In this document: positions 42,401 through 50,189 of the stretch, in pieces | How the letters are laid out: every line of letters begins with the position of its first letter | Numbering within the stretch: position 1 is the first letter of the stretch | From: Bryobacterales bacterium | GTDB taxonomy: Bacteria; Acidobacteriota; Terriglobia; Bryobacterales; Bryobacteraceae | NCBI GenBank assembly: GCA_003162425.1 | Contig: PMOK01000092.1 | Location: 4,377 to 68,376, forward strand | Direction: 5' to 3' | DNA length: 64,000 bases | Made by a program: the position numbers and the translations under genes | Notes under the pieces: generated by a model | The model's database searches: none | What the model saw: only the letters and a program-made list of their open reading frames with translations | Told to the model about the DNA's origin: nothing

Positions 42401-45400
42401 CCGAGGATCATGTTTGCAGTGAACGGTTGAGCCGTGGCAACGCCGCTCGAGTTGGTGACCGCGGTATTCACTCCACCCGCGAAAGTTCCACTCGGTCCGG
42501 AACCAGGAGCCATGAACGTCACGGTGACGCCCGGCACCATGCTGGTGCATGCCGCGCACGATTCCGTTGCCGTGGCAGCGAGAGCAGTTCCGAACGTCGC
42601 GCCGACGCCGGCCGATTGCGGCGTTCCCTGCGTAGCAGACAGCGCAACTCCCTGAAGTTGAACCGCGCCGATATCAACCACACCATTCCTCAAGCGCAAG
42701 AAGCCAGTCCCGCGTTGGTCCGTATCGGTAGACAGAAAGCCCGCCGGATTCCCCGCACCCAGCGCCGGACTGTTACCGCCGGGCAACATGGTCTGAGTTG
42801 GTCCGCCGTTGTTCGCCAGCGCGCCCAGTTGCGGGTTCAGCGGCGCGCCGGATGTTCCAACCTGGTCGCCATTGACGCCGTTTGTGATTCCCGTGATGCC
42901 GGTAGAAATGCCGATCAGATTGTTCCCGCCGTCGGTGAATGTGCCGGAGCCATCGGGATTGGGGTTGGAGCTTGCATCCGTATTTCCCGCGAGAATCGTG
43001 TTGGTCAACGTGCAGGTCGTGCCGGACACGACGACAATGCCACCGCCCAAATCGCTTGGCGCCGTGCCGGACTGACTATTGCCCGAAATGGTGCTGTTCT
43101 TTGCGACGGCCGTACCGGCGTTGTAAATCGCGCCGCCCCCGCCACTCCCGGCGTTGGAAAGATCCGTCACGGTGTTTCCGGCAATCGTGGAACCAGTAAT
43201 GGTCAGCGATGATACGTTAGCGATCGCGCCGCCCACCCCGCCCACCACATTTCCCTCCGCGGTATTCCCCGAAAAGGTGCTGTCAGTGATCGTCGCCGTC
43301 CCCTGATTGTACAGGCCGCCGCCAGCGCCACGAGTGCCGCCGCCAGCGCCGCCGCTCGCGCGATTGTTCGAGATGGTGCACTGGTTGACAGTCAAAGTTC
43401 CGCTGTTCCAGATGCCACCTCCGAGCCCATCAGCGAGCGTCACGTTTCCAGTGATGACGCAAGAGTTCAGGGTTAGTGTTCCGGGATTGAAGATGGCCCC
43501 GCCAGCTCCGGCGCTGCCATGCTGGATGGTCACACCGGAAATGGTCACCGTGGTCGCGCTGCCGATATCAAACACTGGGCCCGCGCCGCCACCGTCAATG
43601 GCCAAGCTGGAGGCGCCCGGTCCGGTAATGGTCATGCTCTGGGTAAGCTGCGGTAACGCGCTGAGCAAATTGATGGTCCCGGTGACGGCGAACGTAATAG
43701 TGACACCGCCCGACGAAGTGTTGGCGTTGGTAATCGCCGCGCGTAGCGAGCCCGGTCCGCTGTCAGCCAGAGTGGTCACCACCAGCGACACCGCGGTTAC
43801 GGAGATGACGCCGGACGTGCCCGTTATGGAGGAGGTCACCGTGTCGGTAGCGGTGATAGTTTGGTTCCCTGTGGTCCCCAGTGTTGCCGAAAATGTTCCG
43901 GTGCCGTTGGTCAACGTGGAGTTGGCCGGCAACGTCGCCGAGCCGTCGCTGCTGGTGAAATGTACCGTGCCCGCATATCCTGTGGCAGTGTTGTTGAACT
44001 GATCGAGCGCCGTGACCGTGAAGTTGAATGAGGCATTTTGCGCCTCCGAACCCGGTGCAGTGACGCTAAAGTGGGTGGCCGCCGCCGGATTAACCGTGAT
44101 TGTGCCCGACGTGCCGGTAATCGAAGAGGTCACCGTGTCGGCAGCGGTGATAGTTTGGGTCCCCGCCGTCTTCAGTGTGACCGAAAATGTTCCGGCGCCG
44201 TTGGTCAGCGTCGAGTTGGCCGGCAATGTTGCCACACCGTCGCTGCTGGTGAAATGCACGGTGCCGCTATATCCCGTGGCGGTGTTGCTGAACTGATCGA
44301 GCGCGGTGACGGTGAAGTTGAAAGCTGTTCCCGCGGTGTGCGGCGACGACGCTGAGACGGTAAACGTGGTAGCTGCTGCCGGATTTACCGTGATCGTTCC
44401 CGACGTGCCGGTAATGGAAGGCGTTACCGTATCGGTTGCCGTGAGTGTCTGCGTGCCCGCCGTCTTCAGCGTGACCGAAAATGTTCCGACGCCGTTGGTC
44501 AGCGTGGAGTTGGCCGGCAATGTTGCCACACCGTCGCTGCTGGTGAAATGCACAGTGCCGGCATAGCCCGTAGCGGTGTTGCTGAACTGATCGAGCGCCG
44601 TGACGGTGAAGTTGAAAGCTGTTCCCGCGGTGTGCGGCGACGACGCTGAGACGGTAAACGTGGTGGCTGCCGCCGCATTTACCGTGATCGTTCCCGACGT
44701 GCCGGTAATGGAAGAGGTCACCGTATCGGTAGCGGTAATTGTTCGGTTCCCTGCCGTCTTCAGCGTCACCGAAAATGTCCCAACGCCGTTGGTTAACGTG
44801 GAGTCGGCCGGCAAGGTTGCCGAGCCGTCGGTGCTGGTGAAATGAACGGTGCCCGTATATGCGGGCGTGGTGTTATTGTTAAGATCCACGGTTGTCACGG
44901 TGAAGTTGAAGGCTGTCCCCGCCGTCTGTGGCGACGACGCCGAGACGACAAACATGGTAGTTGGCCCTGGAGTATCCGTGATGACATTGCTTGTTCCAGT
45001 AATCGAGGAATTCACCGAATCGGTCGCCGTGATGGTGAACGTTCCCGACTTCCTGGGGGCGACATTGAACGAGCCGGTTCCGTTCGTCAGCGTGACGGGG
45101 TTGCCGTTCGAATACACGAGAAATGGGTCTTCTGTGCTGGTGAGATTTACGTTTCCGGCATAACTGGTAAAAATATTGCCGCGCTGGTCCAGGCACGTGA
45201 TGGTGATCGAATCTTGATTGAAACCCACCACAGGCGTCCCCGCGACAACGGAGAAGCTGGTGGCCGCGAGCGCGGTCACCGTAAGGGTGGCGCTGGCCGC
45301 CGTACCCGGCCCGGCTTCGTTCGACGTGACGGTGCTAGTGGTGACGATGATTGCTCCGCTGGCGGTGGAGAGGGCCTGTGCTCTGACAGGCACGTCGCAC

Positions 45401-45726
45401 GATTCGCCCGCCGCAAGCGTAACGCCGGAGAAATTAAAGCCGTGTGGGTTGGATCCACCGCTGCCAGCGCAAGTGACGGAACCAAAGCTTGACAGGGTGA
45501 TACTCGCCGGAAAGCTGACGCTAAAGGCGATGCCCGTTAAAGTATCAGAGCCGTTGGGATTGGAAATCGTGACGTCGTACACTGTAGTATTCGTGCCGCC
45601 AGCCACAACCGTCGACGGATTGAAGCTGGCACTTAACGTCGCTGGGACTTGGGCAAAAGCGTGCCCAACGCAAATCGTAAGAAGGGCCAGTGACAACCAA
45701 GGCGCGCGCAGTCTAAGACAGATCAT
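39460..45726 (-). CDS. Giant secreted repeat protein (Ig-like repeats, beta-helix, MBG, BACON-like, TIGR03437)
   Basis: A 2088-residue exported protein. The start at 45726 gives a signal peptide (LSLALLTICVGHAFAQ) with GTGAGG upstream; a longer frame to 45810 is not needed. Domains in order: a DUF11-like region (about 25-150), Ig-like filler repeats (about 150-640) including four units of 98 residues (VSASSPHTAGTAFNFTVTAL, then DQFSNTATGYxGTVHFTSSD), and a right-handed parallel beta-helix (about 645-1010; SGSTIAGNTVTDLS). An MBG-type domain (about 1140-1220), a polyproline hinge, several BACON-like domains (about 1330-1760) and a TIGR03437 C-terminal domain (about 1865-2088; ATMFGLNLA, PLQINFFVPYEL, VEIFATGLGPV) complete it. 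The likely role is adhesion or glycan binding at the cell surface; the exact role is unknown. Confidence 0.85.
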   Translation of the reverse strand: MICLRLRAPWLSLALLTICVGHAFAQVPATLSASFNPSTVVAGGTNTTVYDVTISNPNGSDTLTGIAFSVSFPASITLSSFGSVTCAGSGGSNPHGFNFSGVTLAAGESCDVPVRAQALSTASGAIIVTTSTVTSNEAGPGTAASATLTVTALAATSFSVVAGTPVVGFNQDSITITCLDQRGNIFTSYAGNVNLTSTEDPFLVYSNGNPVTLTNGTGSFNVAPRKSGTFTITATDSVNSSITGTSNVITDTPGPTTMFVVSASSPQTAGTAFNFTVTTVDLNNNTTPAYTGTVHFTSTDGSATLPADSTLTNGVGTFSVTLKTAGNRTITATDTVTSSITGTSGTITVNAAAATTFTVSASSPHTAGTAFNFTVTALDQFSNTATGYAGTVHFTSSDGVATLPANSTLTNGVGTFSVTLKTAGTQTLTATDTVTPSITGTSGTITVNPAAATTFTVSASSPHTAGTAFNFTVTALDQFSNTATGYSGTVHFTSSDGVATLPANSTLTNGAGTFSVTLKTAGTQTITAADTVTSSITGTSGTITVNPAAATHFSVTAPGSEAQNASFNFTVTALDQFNNTATGYAGTVHFTSSDGSATLPANSTLTNGTGTFSATLGTTGNQTITATDTVTSSITGTSGVISVTAVSLVVTTLADSGPGSLRAAITNANTSSGGVTITFAVTGTINLLSALPQLTQSMTITGPGASSLAIDGGGAGPVFDIGSATTVTISGVTIQHGSAGAGGAIFNPGTLTLNSCVITGNVTLADGLGGGIWNSGTLTVNQCTISNNRASGGAGGGTRGAGGGLYNQGTATITDSTFSGNTAEGNVVGGVGGAIANVSSLTITGSTIAGNTVTDLSNAGSGGGGAIYNAGTAVAKNSTISGNSQSGTAPSDLGGGIVVVSGTTCTLTNTILAGNTDASSNPNPDGSGTFTDGGNNLIGISTGITGITNGVNGDQVGTSGAPLNPQLGALANNGGPTQTMLPGGNSPALGAGNPAGFLSTDTDQRGTGFLRLRNGVVDIGAVQLQGVALSATQGTPQSAGVGATFGTALAATATESCAACTSMVPGVTVTFMAPGSGPSGTFAGGVNTAVTNSSGVATAQPFTANMILGGPYTVAASATTPDQASPATANFALTNTGGTVSKAVLTVTANNASKVAGAPLPTFTATITGFVNGDTLAVVSGAPSLTTTATASSPVGNYPIIAALGTLSAVNYTFTFVNGTLTVTPPPPPPPQPASITVLSGSEQTAALDNAFAAPLVVVVNDQFGNAMSGVVVSFSVFSGSATLSATNVTTGFNGTAEITATPTAAGAIVILASVSGLSKVATFFENGLAPTAPAQLSVLPPALAFTVVQGGGKPLPASIAVSNTGSGTLQWKASDSGNPSWLTLGATSGATPAVMTASIDAAGLAPGSYPSTITVTSGSQHQMVAVTLNVVTPSAPEFALTPAAVIVNAAAGSTTPITRVVEVPNAGTGTLAWTAMPDPGSPWLSVSPASGSSASGNVPSTVTVQINPSGLAAGQYLGNIAFSSPGVAPANVAVVLNLSALPDLISTVPLLEFRGLAGSSFAPQLLPVTTTTGAAVSFTASASMTTGMNWLSLNGASGATPGSIPVSVNTSGLAAGYYVAYISVESPGAGNTLLVPVVLDLGSATLPGTLSAMPGGVLFTAPANVSTSVPLSQTIALTSDAGPFSWSAVALTSSGGTWLTVSPVSGSGNGNITVTANLTGLQPGSYTGQVAIGATGTSNAGLIIPVTLVVSSGTTAATSENTLQPIQPAGDFIANVGVPVALEASILSSIGSPVTGATVQVAFTTGDAPVLLTDVGGGTYTGVWTPLHAGPVSLIFTSLNSPAGVVTCVVLASTSAPAFTGAGVVNAAPMVSKVPLGIGSIATMFGLNLALNTATAATFPLPLTLGGASVTINGIAAPLFYASPLQINFFVPYELAGETTATILVSTATGVAEVSGVPITPESPGLFLTDAAGDPAVVHMNGQPVSVASQAAGGEIVEIFATGLGPVSNAPADDAGAPTNPLAMDQITPLVTIGGVNAKVLFAGLAPGFAGLNQIDVVVPTGLPSGPNALTIAVGALFANTAVVELQ
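43793..44968 (-). repeat. Four tandem 294-bp coding repeats
   Basis: The marker CCGAAAATGTTCC recurs at 43887, 44181 and 44475, with a one-base variant at 44769, an exact 294-bp period (98 codons). The middle copies are almost identical over long stretches. A shorter, more diverged unit lies further upstream in the gene. Confidence 0.85.
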
Positions 45727-45982
45727 CGGAACCTCACGGAAGCGTTCGCTCTCAAAGAAGGGATTGTAGAGATATTCGTCGATGCGGCCTTTTCGATTGC
45801 GAGGGAGCAAATCCTATCGAAGGCATCTTACGTACATAGTCTCGCACAAGCTAGTGCAGAACAAACTGGTACTGAAGTCATTAGTACATCGGAACCTACA
45901 GTACTAACAAACTGGGTAAATGATGCTTCTGTGGCAAGGTTGATCCTTCGAGCCTGCTGGCCACGTCTGGCATCATGAATGG
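45727..45982. promoter_or_regulatory. AT-rich divergent regulatory region with GTACT/AGTAC words
   Basis: This 256-bp gap separates the giant protein gene from the divergent PQQ dehydrogenase gene. It is clearly more AT-rich than its surroundings. GTACT-N9-AGTAC (45869-45887) is followed by AGTACT (45900-45905), and CGTAC occurs at 45831. No clear -35/-10 pair stands out. Confidence 0.4.
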
Positions 45983-47863
45983 ATGCCTCGTGTTTCATTC
46001 TCCGCGTTAATCGCGCTTGCGGCTCTGTTACCTGTGGCTGCGCAATCACATCGAATCTCCCACGCAAGCTGGCGCGACTACGGAGGCGCTTCGGATTCGG
46101 CTCAGTATTCGGAGCTCGCGCAAATCGATCGCTCCAACGTCGGCAAGCTCGAAACCGCCTGGAGTTATCCAACAGGTGACAACAATCCGTATTCCTTCAA
46201 CCCCATCGTGGTGGACGGCGTGATGTACGTTCTGGCCAGGAACAATTCCATCGTCGCGCTGAACGCCGCCACCGGCGCCGAGATTTGGACGCATGCCGCG
46301 GAACCGAACACCACCATCATCACCAATCGCGGGATCAACTACTGGGAAAGCAAAGACAGGCAGGACCGGCGATTGTTGTTTGCGAGCAACCATTTCCTGC
46401 ACGCCATTGATGCGCGAACGGGCCGGTTGATTCTCACTTTTGGCAACGCAGGCAGCGTGGATCTGAAACAAGGACTGGATCGCGACCCCAAGAGCATTCG
46501 CCTGGTGCAATCCACCACGCCGGGCCGGGTGTTTGAAGATCTACTGATTCTCGGCTCCGCCACTAATCAGGAGTATGGATCGGCGCCGGGCGATATCCGC
46601 GCGTTTGATGTACGCACGGGAAATCTCGCGTGGACGTTTCATACCATTCCGCGCCCCGGTGAATTCGGGTATGACACGTGGCCGAAGGATGCCCGCAATC
46701 GCGTGGGCGGAGCGAACGTCTGGGGCGAACTCTCCGTAGATGAGGCACGCGGAATTGTCTACGCACCCACCGCGAGCGCTAAATACAATTTCTACGGCGT
46801 GAATCGCAGCGGCGCAAATCTGTTCGCCGACACTCTGCTGGCCCTGGATGCTCGGACCGGCAAGCGCTTGTGGCATTTCCAGATGGTGCATCACGACATC
46901 TGGGATTATGACGACGCGACGGCTCCGAAATTGGTCACGGTGCAGCACGATGGAAAACCGGTGGACGTGGTGGCCGAGGTGAGCAAGCAGGGGTTCGTGT
47001 GGGTGTTCAATCGAGTAACGGGCGAGCCGCTTTGGCCGATCGAAGAGAAGCCGGTTCCGCGGTCCGACATGCCCGGCGAAGAGACATGGCCGACGCAACC
47101 TTTTCCATCCTGGCCTCCACCGTTTGCGCGTCAGAAATTTACGGTGGACGATTTGAGGCCATCGCTCAGCGCTCAAGATCGAGCCAAGTTCCGCGATGAG
47201 ATCCTGAGCGCGCGCAATGAAGGGCTGTTCACGCCGCCGGGGACGCGCGGCACCATCGAGATGCCGGGCAATAACGGCGGAGCCAACTGGAGCGGCGCCG
47301 CAGTAGATCCAACGAGTGGGACGCTGTTCGTCGTATCGAAGGATCTGCCTGCCCTGCTTCAGCTGGCGAAAAATCCGAAAGTCGACAAGGAGAATCCAGC
47401 TTCCACCGAAGATCATTACTACAGCGGATTCGGCTTCCTGATTGCGAGCGACGGGCTTTCGCCAATTACTCCGCCCTGGTCATCGCTGACAGCTTACGAT
47501 CTCAACACCGGCGCCATCAAATGGAAGATTCCGCTCGGCGACGCGCCAGGTATGAAAGGTACGGGATCGCACTATCCCAAGGTTGGTCCGGTGGTGACGG
47601 CCGGAGGGTTGATCTTCGCGGGTACGCGCGATGGGAAGGCTCGCGCATTGGACGTCGAGAATGGCCAGCAGCTCTGGGAGCATCAGTTGGACGCCGGCCT
47701 CGAAGGGATGGCAGCCGTGTATGAAGTGGCAGGCCGCGAATTCGTAGTGTTCTGCGCATCCGCGCAGGCGGGCGTTACGAAAGCGACACAGACCAAGATA
47801 CGTGGCGCGTACGTGGCGTTCGCGTTGCCTGTTACCGCGGAGCGGAAAGCAAATCGACGCTAG
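45983..47863 (+). CDS. PQQ-dependent dehydrogenase (quinoprotein alcohol/glucose type)
   Basis: A 626-residue exported eight-bladed quinoprotein. A signal peptide (about 1-20; ALIALAALLPVAAQ) is followed by WRDYGGASDSAQYSELAQID. Trp-docking-type repeats recur, as in TGAEIWTHAAE, TGRLILTFGN and TGKRLWHFQMVHHDIWDYDD. The last carries the substrate-side Trp-Asp-Tyr-Asp block typical of membrane glucose dehydrogenase-like enzymes. The C-terminal GNNGGANWSGAAVDP block also fits. No membrane anchor or haem CxxCH is present, so electrons must pass to a separate acceptor. The 3' end overlaps the convergent membrane gene by 32 bp. The substrate is not assigned. Confidence 0.85.
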   Translation: MPRVSFSALIALAALLPVAAQSHRISHASWRDYGGASDSAQYSELAQIDRSNVGKLETAWSYPTGDNNPYSFNPIVVDGVMYVLARNNSIVALNAATGAEIWTHAAEPNTTIITNRGINYWESKDRQDRRLLFASNHFLHAIDARTGRLILTFGNAGSVDLKQGLDRDPKSIRLVQSTTPGRVFEDLLILGSATNQEYGSAPGDIRAFDVRTGNLAWTFHTIPRPGEFGYDTWPKDARNRVGGANVWGELSVDEARGIVYAPTASAKYNFYGVNRSGANLFADTLLALDARTGKRLWHFQMVHHDIWDYDDATAPKLVTVQHDGKPVDVVAEVSKQGFVWVFNRVTGEPLWPIEEKPVPRSDMPGEETWPTQPFPSWPPPFARQKFTVDDLRPSLSAQDRAKFRDEILSARNEGLFTPPGTRGTIEMPGNNGGANWSGAAVDPTSGTLFVVSKDLPALLQLAKNPKVDKENPASTEDHYYSGFGFLIASDGLSPITPPWSSLTAYDLNTGAIKWKIPLGDAPGMKGTGSHYPKVGPVVTAGGLIFAGTRDGKARALDVENGQQLWEHQLDAGLEGMAAVYEVAGREFVVFCASAQAGVTKATQTKIRGAYVAFALPVTAERKANRR

Positions 47864-49499
47864 GTCCATAGCGCCGTACGGCTCTCGGAGACGGGCTTCC
47901 ACTTTCAATCCGCGCTTCAGGGCTATAAATTCCCTCAACACGCAAAAAGCTGGGTAGGCTTCGTGCGATGGACAAAGAATTCGCACGTCGGTAATCCAGC
48001 ACCAGCATAACGTCGGCGCGTCCGCTTAGATCCAGCTTTCCAAGGGCCGGTGAGCCGTCCTCGTAAAAATAGATCCCTGCCACTCGCGTTCCCGGATAAG
48101 CCAGACGAAGAGCCATGTCGAACCACATGTTGTCTTGAAGGAACGGCTCGTTGTCCCTTGGAACATTGGTCAAGATCACCAGGGTCCCCGCCTTCAGCCG
48201 CGGGGCGACATCAAGCACCTGCGCCATCGCCGAACGCTGCCTTTCCCACACCCATTTGTGAAACGCGCCTTTCTTCACGGCCGAGAAGCTACCGTAACCG
48301 ACCACCAACGCGCCCAGAATCGCGATTACGCTGAGCCGCAGCCAACTCCTCGGAGCGTAGCTCGCACAAAGGCTGATGGCCGCGCTCAGAACCAGTGCGG
48401 CGCCAAAGCCCGACAGAATCTGCGTGCGCCAAAGGCTCCTGGCCGATTCGAGAATCAGGTACGCGGGAAAGCTCAAAACCAGTAGTAACAGGCCCACCGA
48501 CATCACCAAGCACAGCGTGCGTCGATTCGGAATCCAACCGTGATTCGACCGAACCAGAAGTCCGATTCCAGCGAGAAACAAAACCACCGCGAGCATCGCG
48601 GGCAGCATTAATTGGCTGGTACTCGTGTGGGCTGGCTCGGATCCGGTCCAACTCCAAAACCTCAGGCTGGCCGAAATGTTGAACAACCAGTCGCTCAGAA
48701 TAGAACCAACCGACCACACTTTTCGCAGAACAGATTCCTGGTAGGTGTGCCCCGCGGAGTGTGCATATTTTCTGATGGTCGCGACAATGTAGATGACCGG
48801 CAGAACATACCAGGCGGCCGCGATGGCCACGGGGCTCCGCCATGGCCGCCGATAAAGCCGCACGAGAAGAAGGGGCGCGATTAAGATGATCACGAACTGG
48901 CTTTCATAACTCCACAGCGACAGGTGTTCGAAGAAGATAGCCGCAACCAGCGCGACGTCGGCACGCCGGCGTGCCGCCTGTTGAAACGCGACCACTAACA
49001 TGTAGAACGCTAGCGGCATCCAAAATGTGTAGCCGGACTGGTTCAAGAGGCCGGCCCACCCTGTGGCCGAGTCCGACGAATGAACCAGCACTAGCGCGCC
49101 CGCCAGATACCAGAACAAATCGTGACCGGGCGCCAGGCGCCGGCCGATCAGAAACACCAGAAAACCGCGCGCCCACCACAGAACCGCGTAAGTAATTTGA
49201 TAGGGAACGAAGCTTCCAGCGAAACCGGACAGTTCGCCCATGAGGTAGGCGACCTGATAAAAGAGACTGGTATAAATACGCAGGTGATCGGCGCCGTTCA
49301 CGAATCCGTTCCACCAGGTTGAGATTTCGCTGGTGTAGACGAAGCCGGTTTCATAGGGCAGCCCGCTGGTTGGATTAAAAGGAAGCCAAAGTGCCAGCAC
49401 GATCGCCAGGTAGGAGGAGGCGACGATGAATCGGGTCCGTGCGGCGTTCAATTCATCAGTATGCGCTGAAATGGTGCGGGAGCGCGTGCTGCCGAGCAA
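47832..49499 (-). CDS. Polytopic membrane protein, glycosyltransferase/ligase-like topology
   Basis: A 555-residue protein with about 11-12 predicted transmembrane helices (FIVASSYLAIVLALWLPF, ALVLVHSSDSATGW after a helix, VALVAAIFFEHLSLWSY, FVIILIAPLLLVRLY, LCLVMSVGLLLLVLSFPAYL). A C-terminal soluble part of about 130 residues follows (LKAGTLVILTNVPRDNEPF, GTRVAGIYFYEDGSPALG). The arrangement resembles GT-C-type glycosyltransferases or uncharacterised acidobacterial membrane proteins. I cannot confirm a catalytic Asp/Glu loop, so no function is asserted. Its last 32 bp overlap the convergent PQQ gene. Confidence 0.65.
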   Translation of the reverse strand: MLGSTRSRTISAHTDELNAARTRFIVASSYLAIVLALWLPFNPTSGLPYETGFVYTSEISTWWNGFVNGADHLRIYTSLFYQVAYLMGELSGFAGSFVPYQITYAVLWWARGFLVFLIGRRLAPGHDLFWYLAGALVLVHSSDSATGWAGLLNQSGYTFWMPLAFYMLVVAFQQAARRRADVALVAAIFFEHLSLWSYESQFVIILIAPLLLVRLYRRPWRSPVAIAAAWYVLPVIYIVATIRKYAHSAGHTYQESVLRKVWSVGSILSDWLFNISASLRFWSWTGSEPAHTSTSQLMLPAMLAVVLFLAGIGLLVRSNHGWIPNRRTLCLVMSVGLLLLVLSFPAYLILESARSLWRTQILSGFGAALVLSAAISLCASYAPRSWLRLSVIAILGALVVGYGSFSAVKKGAFHKWVWERQRSAMAQVLDVAPRLKAGTLVILTNVPRDNEPFLQDNMWFDMALRLAYPGTRVAGIYFYEDGSPALGKLDLSGRADVMLVLDYRRANSLSIARSLPSFLRVEGIYSPEARIESGSPSPRAVRRYGPSVDLLSAPR

Positions 49500-49571
49500 G
49501 TCCCCTTGCTGACGCGCGGGACTACGATCGACCCACTCGTTTGGCCCTCAACCGTTGATACTGAGTTGCAG

Positions 49572-49591
49572 CCCCTCACGTGGGTGAGGGG
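49572..49591. terminator. Stem-loop CCCCTCAC/GTGAGGGG
   Basis: CCCCTCAC pairs with GTGAGGGG around a four-base loop in the gap between the polytopic membrane gene and the small exported protein. It has no T-run. It lies upstream of the former and downstream of the latter (both leftward), so it could end the small gene's transcript. Confidence 0.4.
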
Positions 49592-49665
49592 ACGCGTTAG
49601 CGCGGGAGCCAACTAGGTATTGGTCAAGTTTGAATCTGTGGCGTTGAATTTACCCAGGGAAGATC

Positions 49666-49995
49666 TCACCTAAGGTTGTCCGAATCCACAAGTACTCGTT
49701 CGCGTTTCTCTATGTGGGCCGAACGCTCCGTACCATCCGTGTCAAGGAGTACAAACGTGTCCTTCTCGATCACGAATTTTAGCGAAGCGTGAACAGCGGT
49801 TTTGATCGGGTACTCGTACTCCATCGTGTACAAGTACACCCTGTCCGAGACCACATACTCGTAGCGGTGCTCGGTGTTTGGCGTATCACCCGAAGCAAGG
49901 GTTCCTTGTTTCCAGTCGCGTTTCGCAGCCGGGTACGCAAGAGTGGCGAGAAACAACAGCGAAGCAATCCAAGCGAGCGGTCTGCGGATGCCCAT
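49666..49995 (-). CDS. Small exported hypothetical protein
   Basis: A 109-residue protein with a clear signal peptide (LAWIASLLFLATLAYPAA) and a short beta-rich body (HRYEYVVSDRVYLYTMEYEY, SLKFVIEKDTFVLLDTDG). Similar small secreted proteins are common in Acidobacteria, but I know no function. It stands alone on the minus strand, divergent from the Oar-like receptor gene. The 194-bp gap upstream holds no recognised signal. Confidence 0.6.
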   Translation of the reverse strand: MGIRRPLAWIASLLFLATLAYPAAKRDWKQGTLASGDTPNTEHRYEYVVSDRVYLYTMEYEYPIKTAVHASLKFVIEKDTFVLLDTDGTERSAHIEKRERVLVDSDNLR

Positions 49996-50189
49996 GCTCT
50001 GAGAGTATCACCGATACCGAGGAGCGGCTGTCTCAAAGCGCTGGCCAGGACCTACGCCACTCTTTGTAACCCCCGCTCCGAGGCTTCGATTGAGGCCACC
50101 AGATCGAGAAATTCAAACTGACCCACTACCTCCAACTACGATCTGTGGTAGTAAACACAGCCTCTGCGGTAGCCTGTGGGGTTCACGCC

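Noticed and set aside
41995-44002. Long open frames on the + strand (41995-43212, 43307-44002) inside the giant secreted protein gene
   Set aside because: They are antisense to a highly repetitive, GC-rich gene with clear domains. Their translations are low-complexity and show no family motif or start signal.
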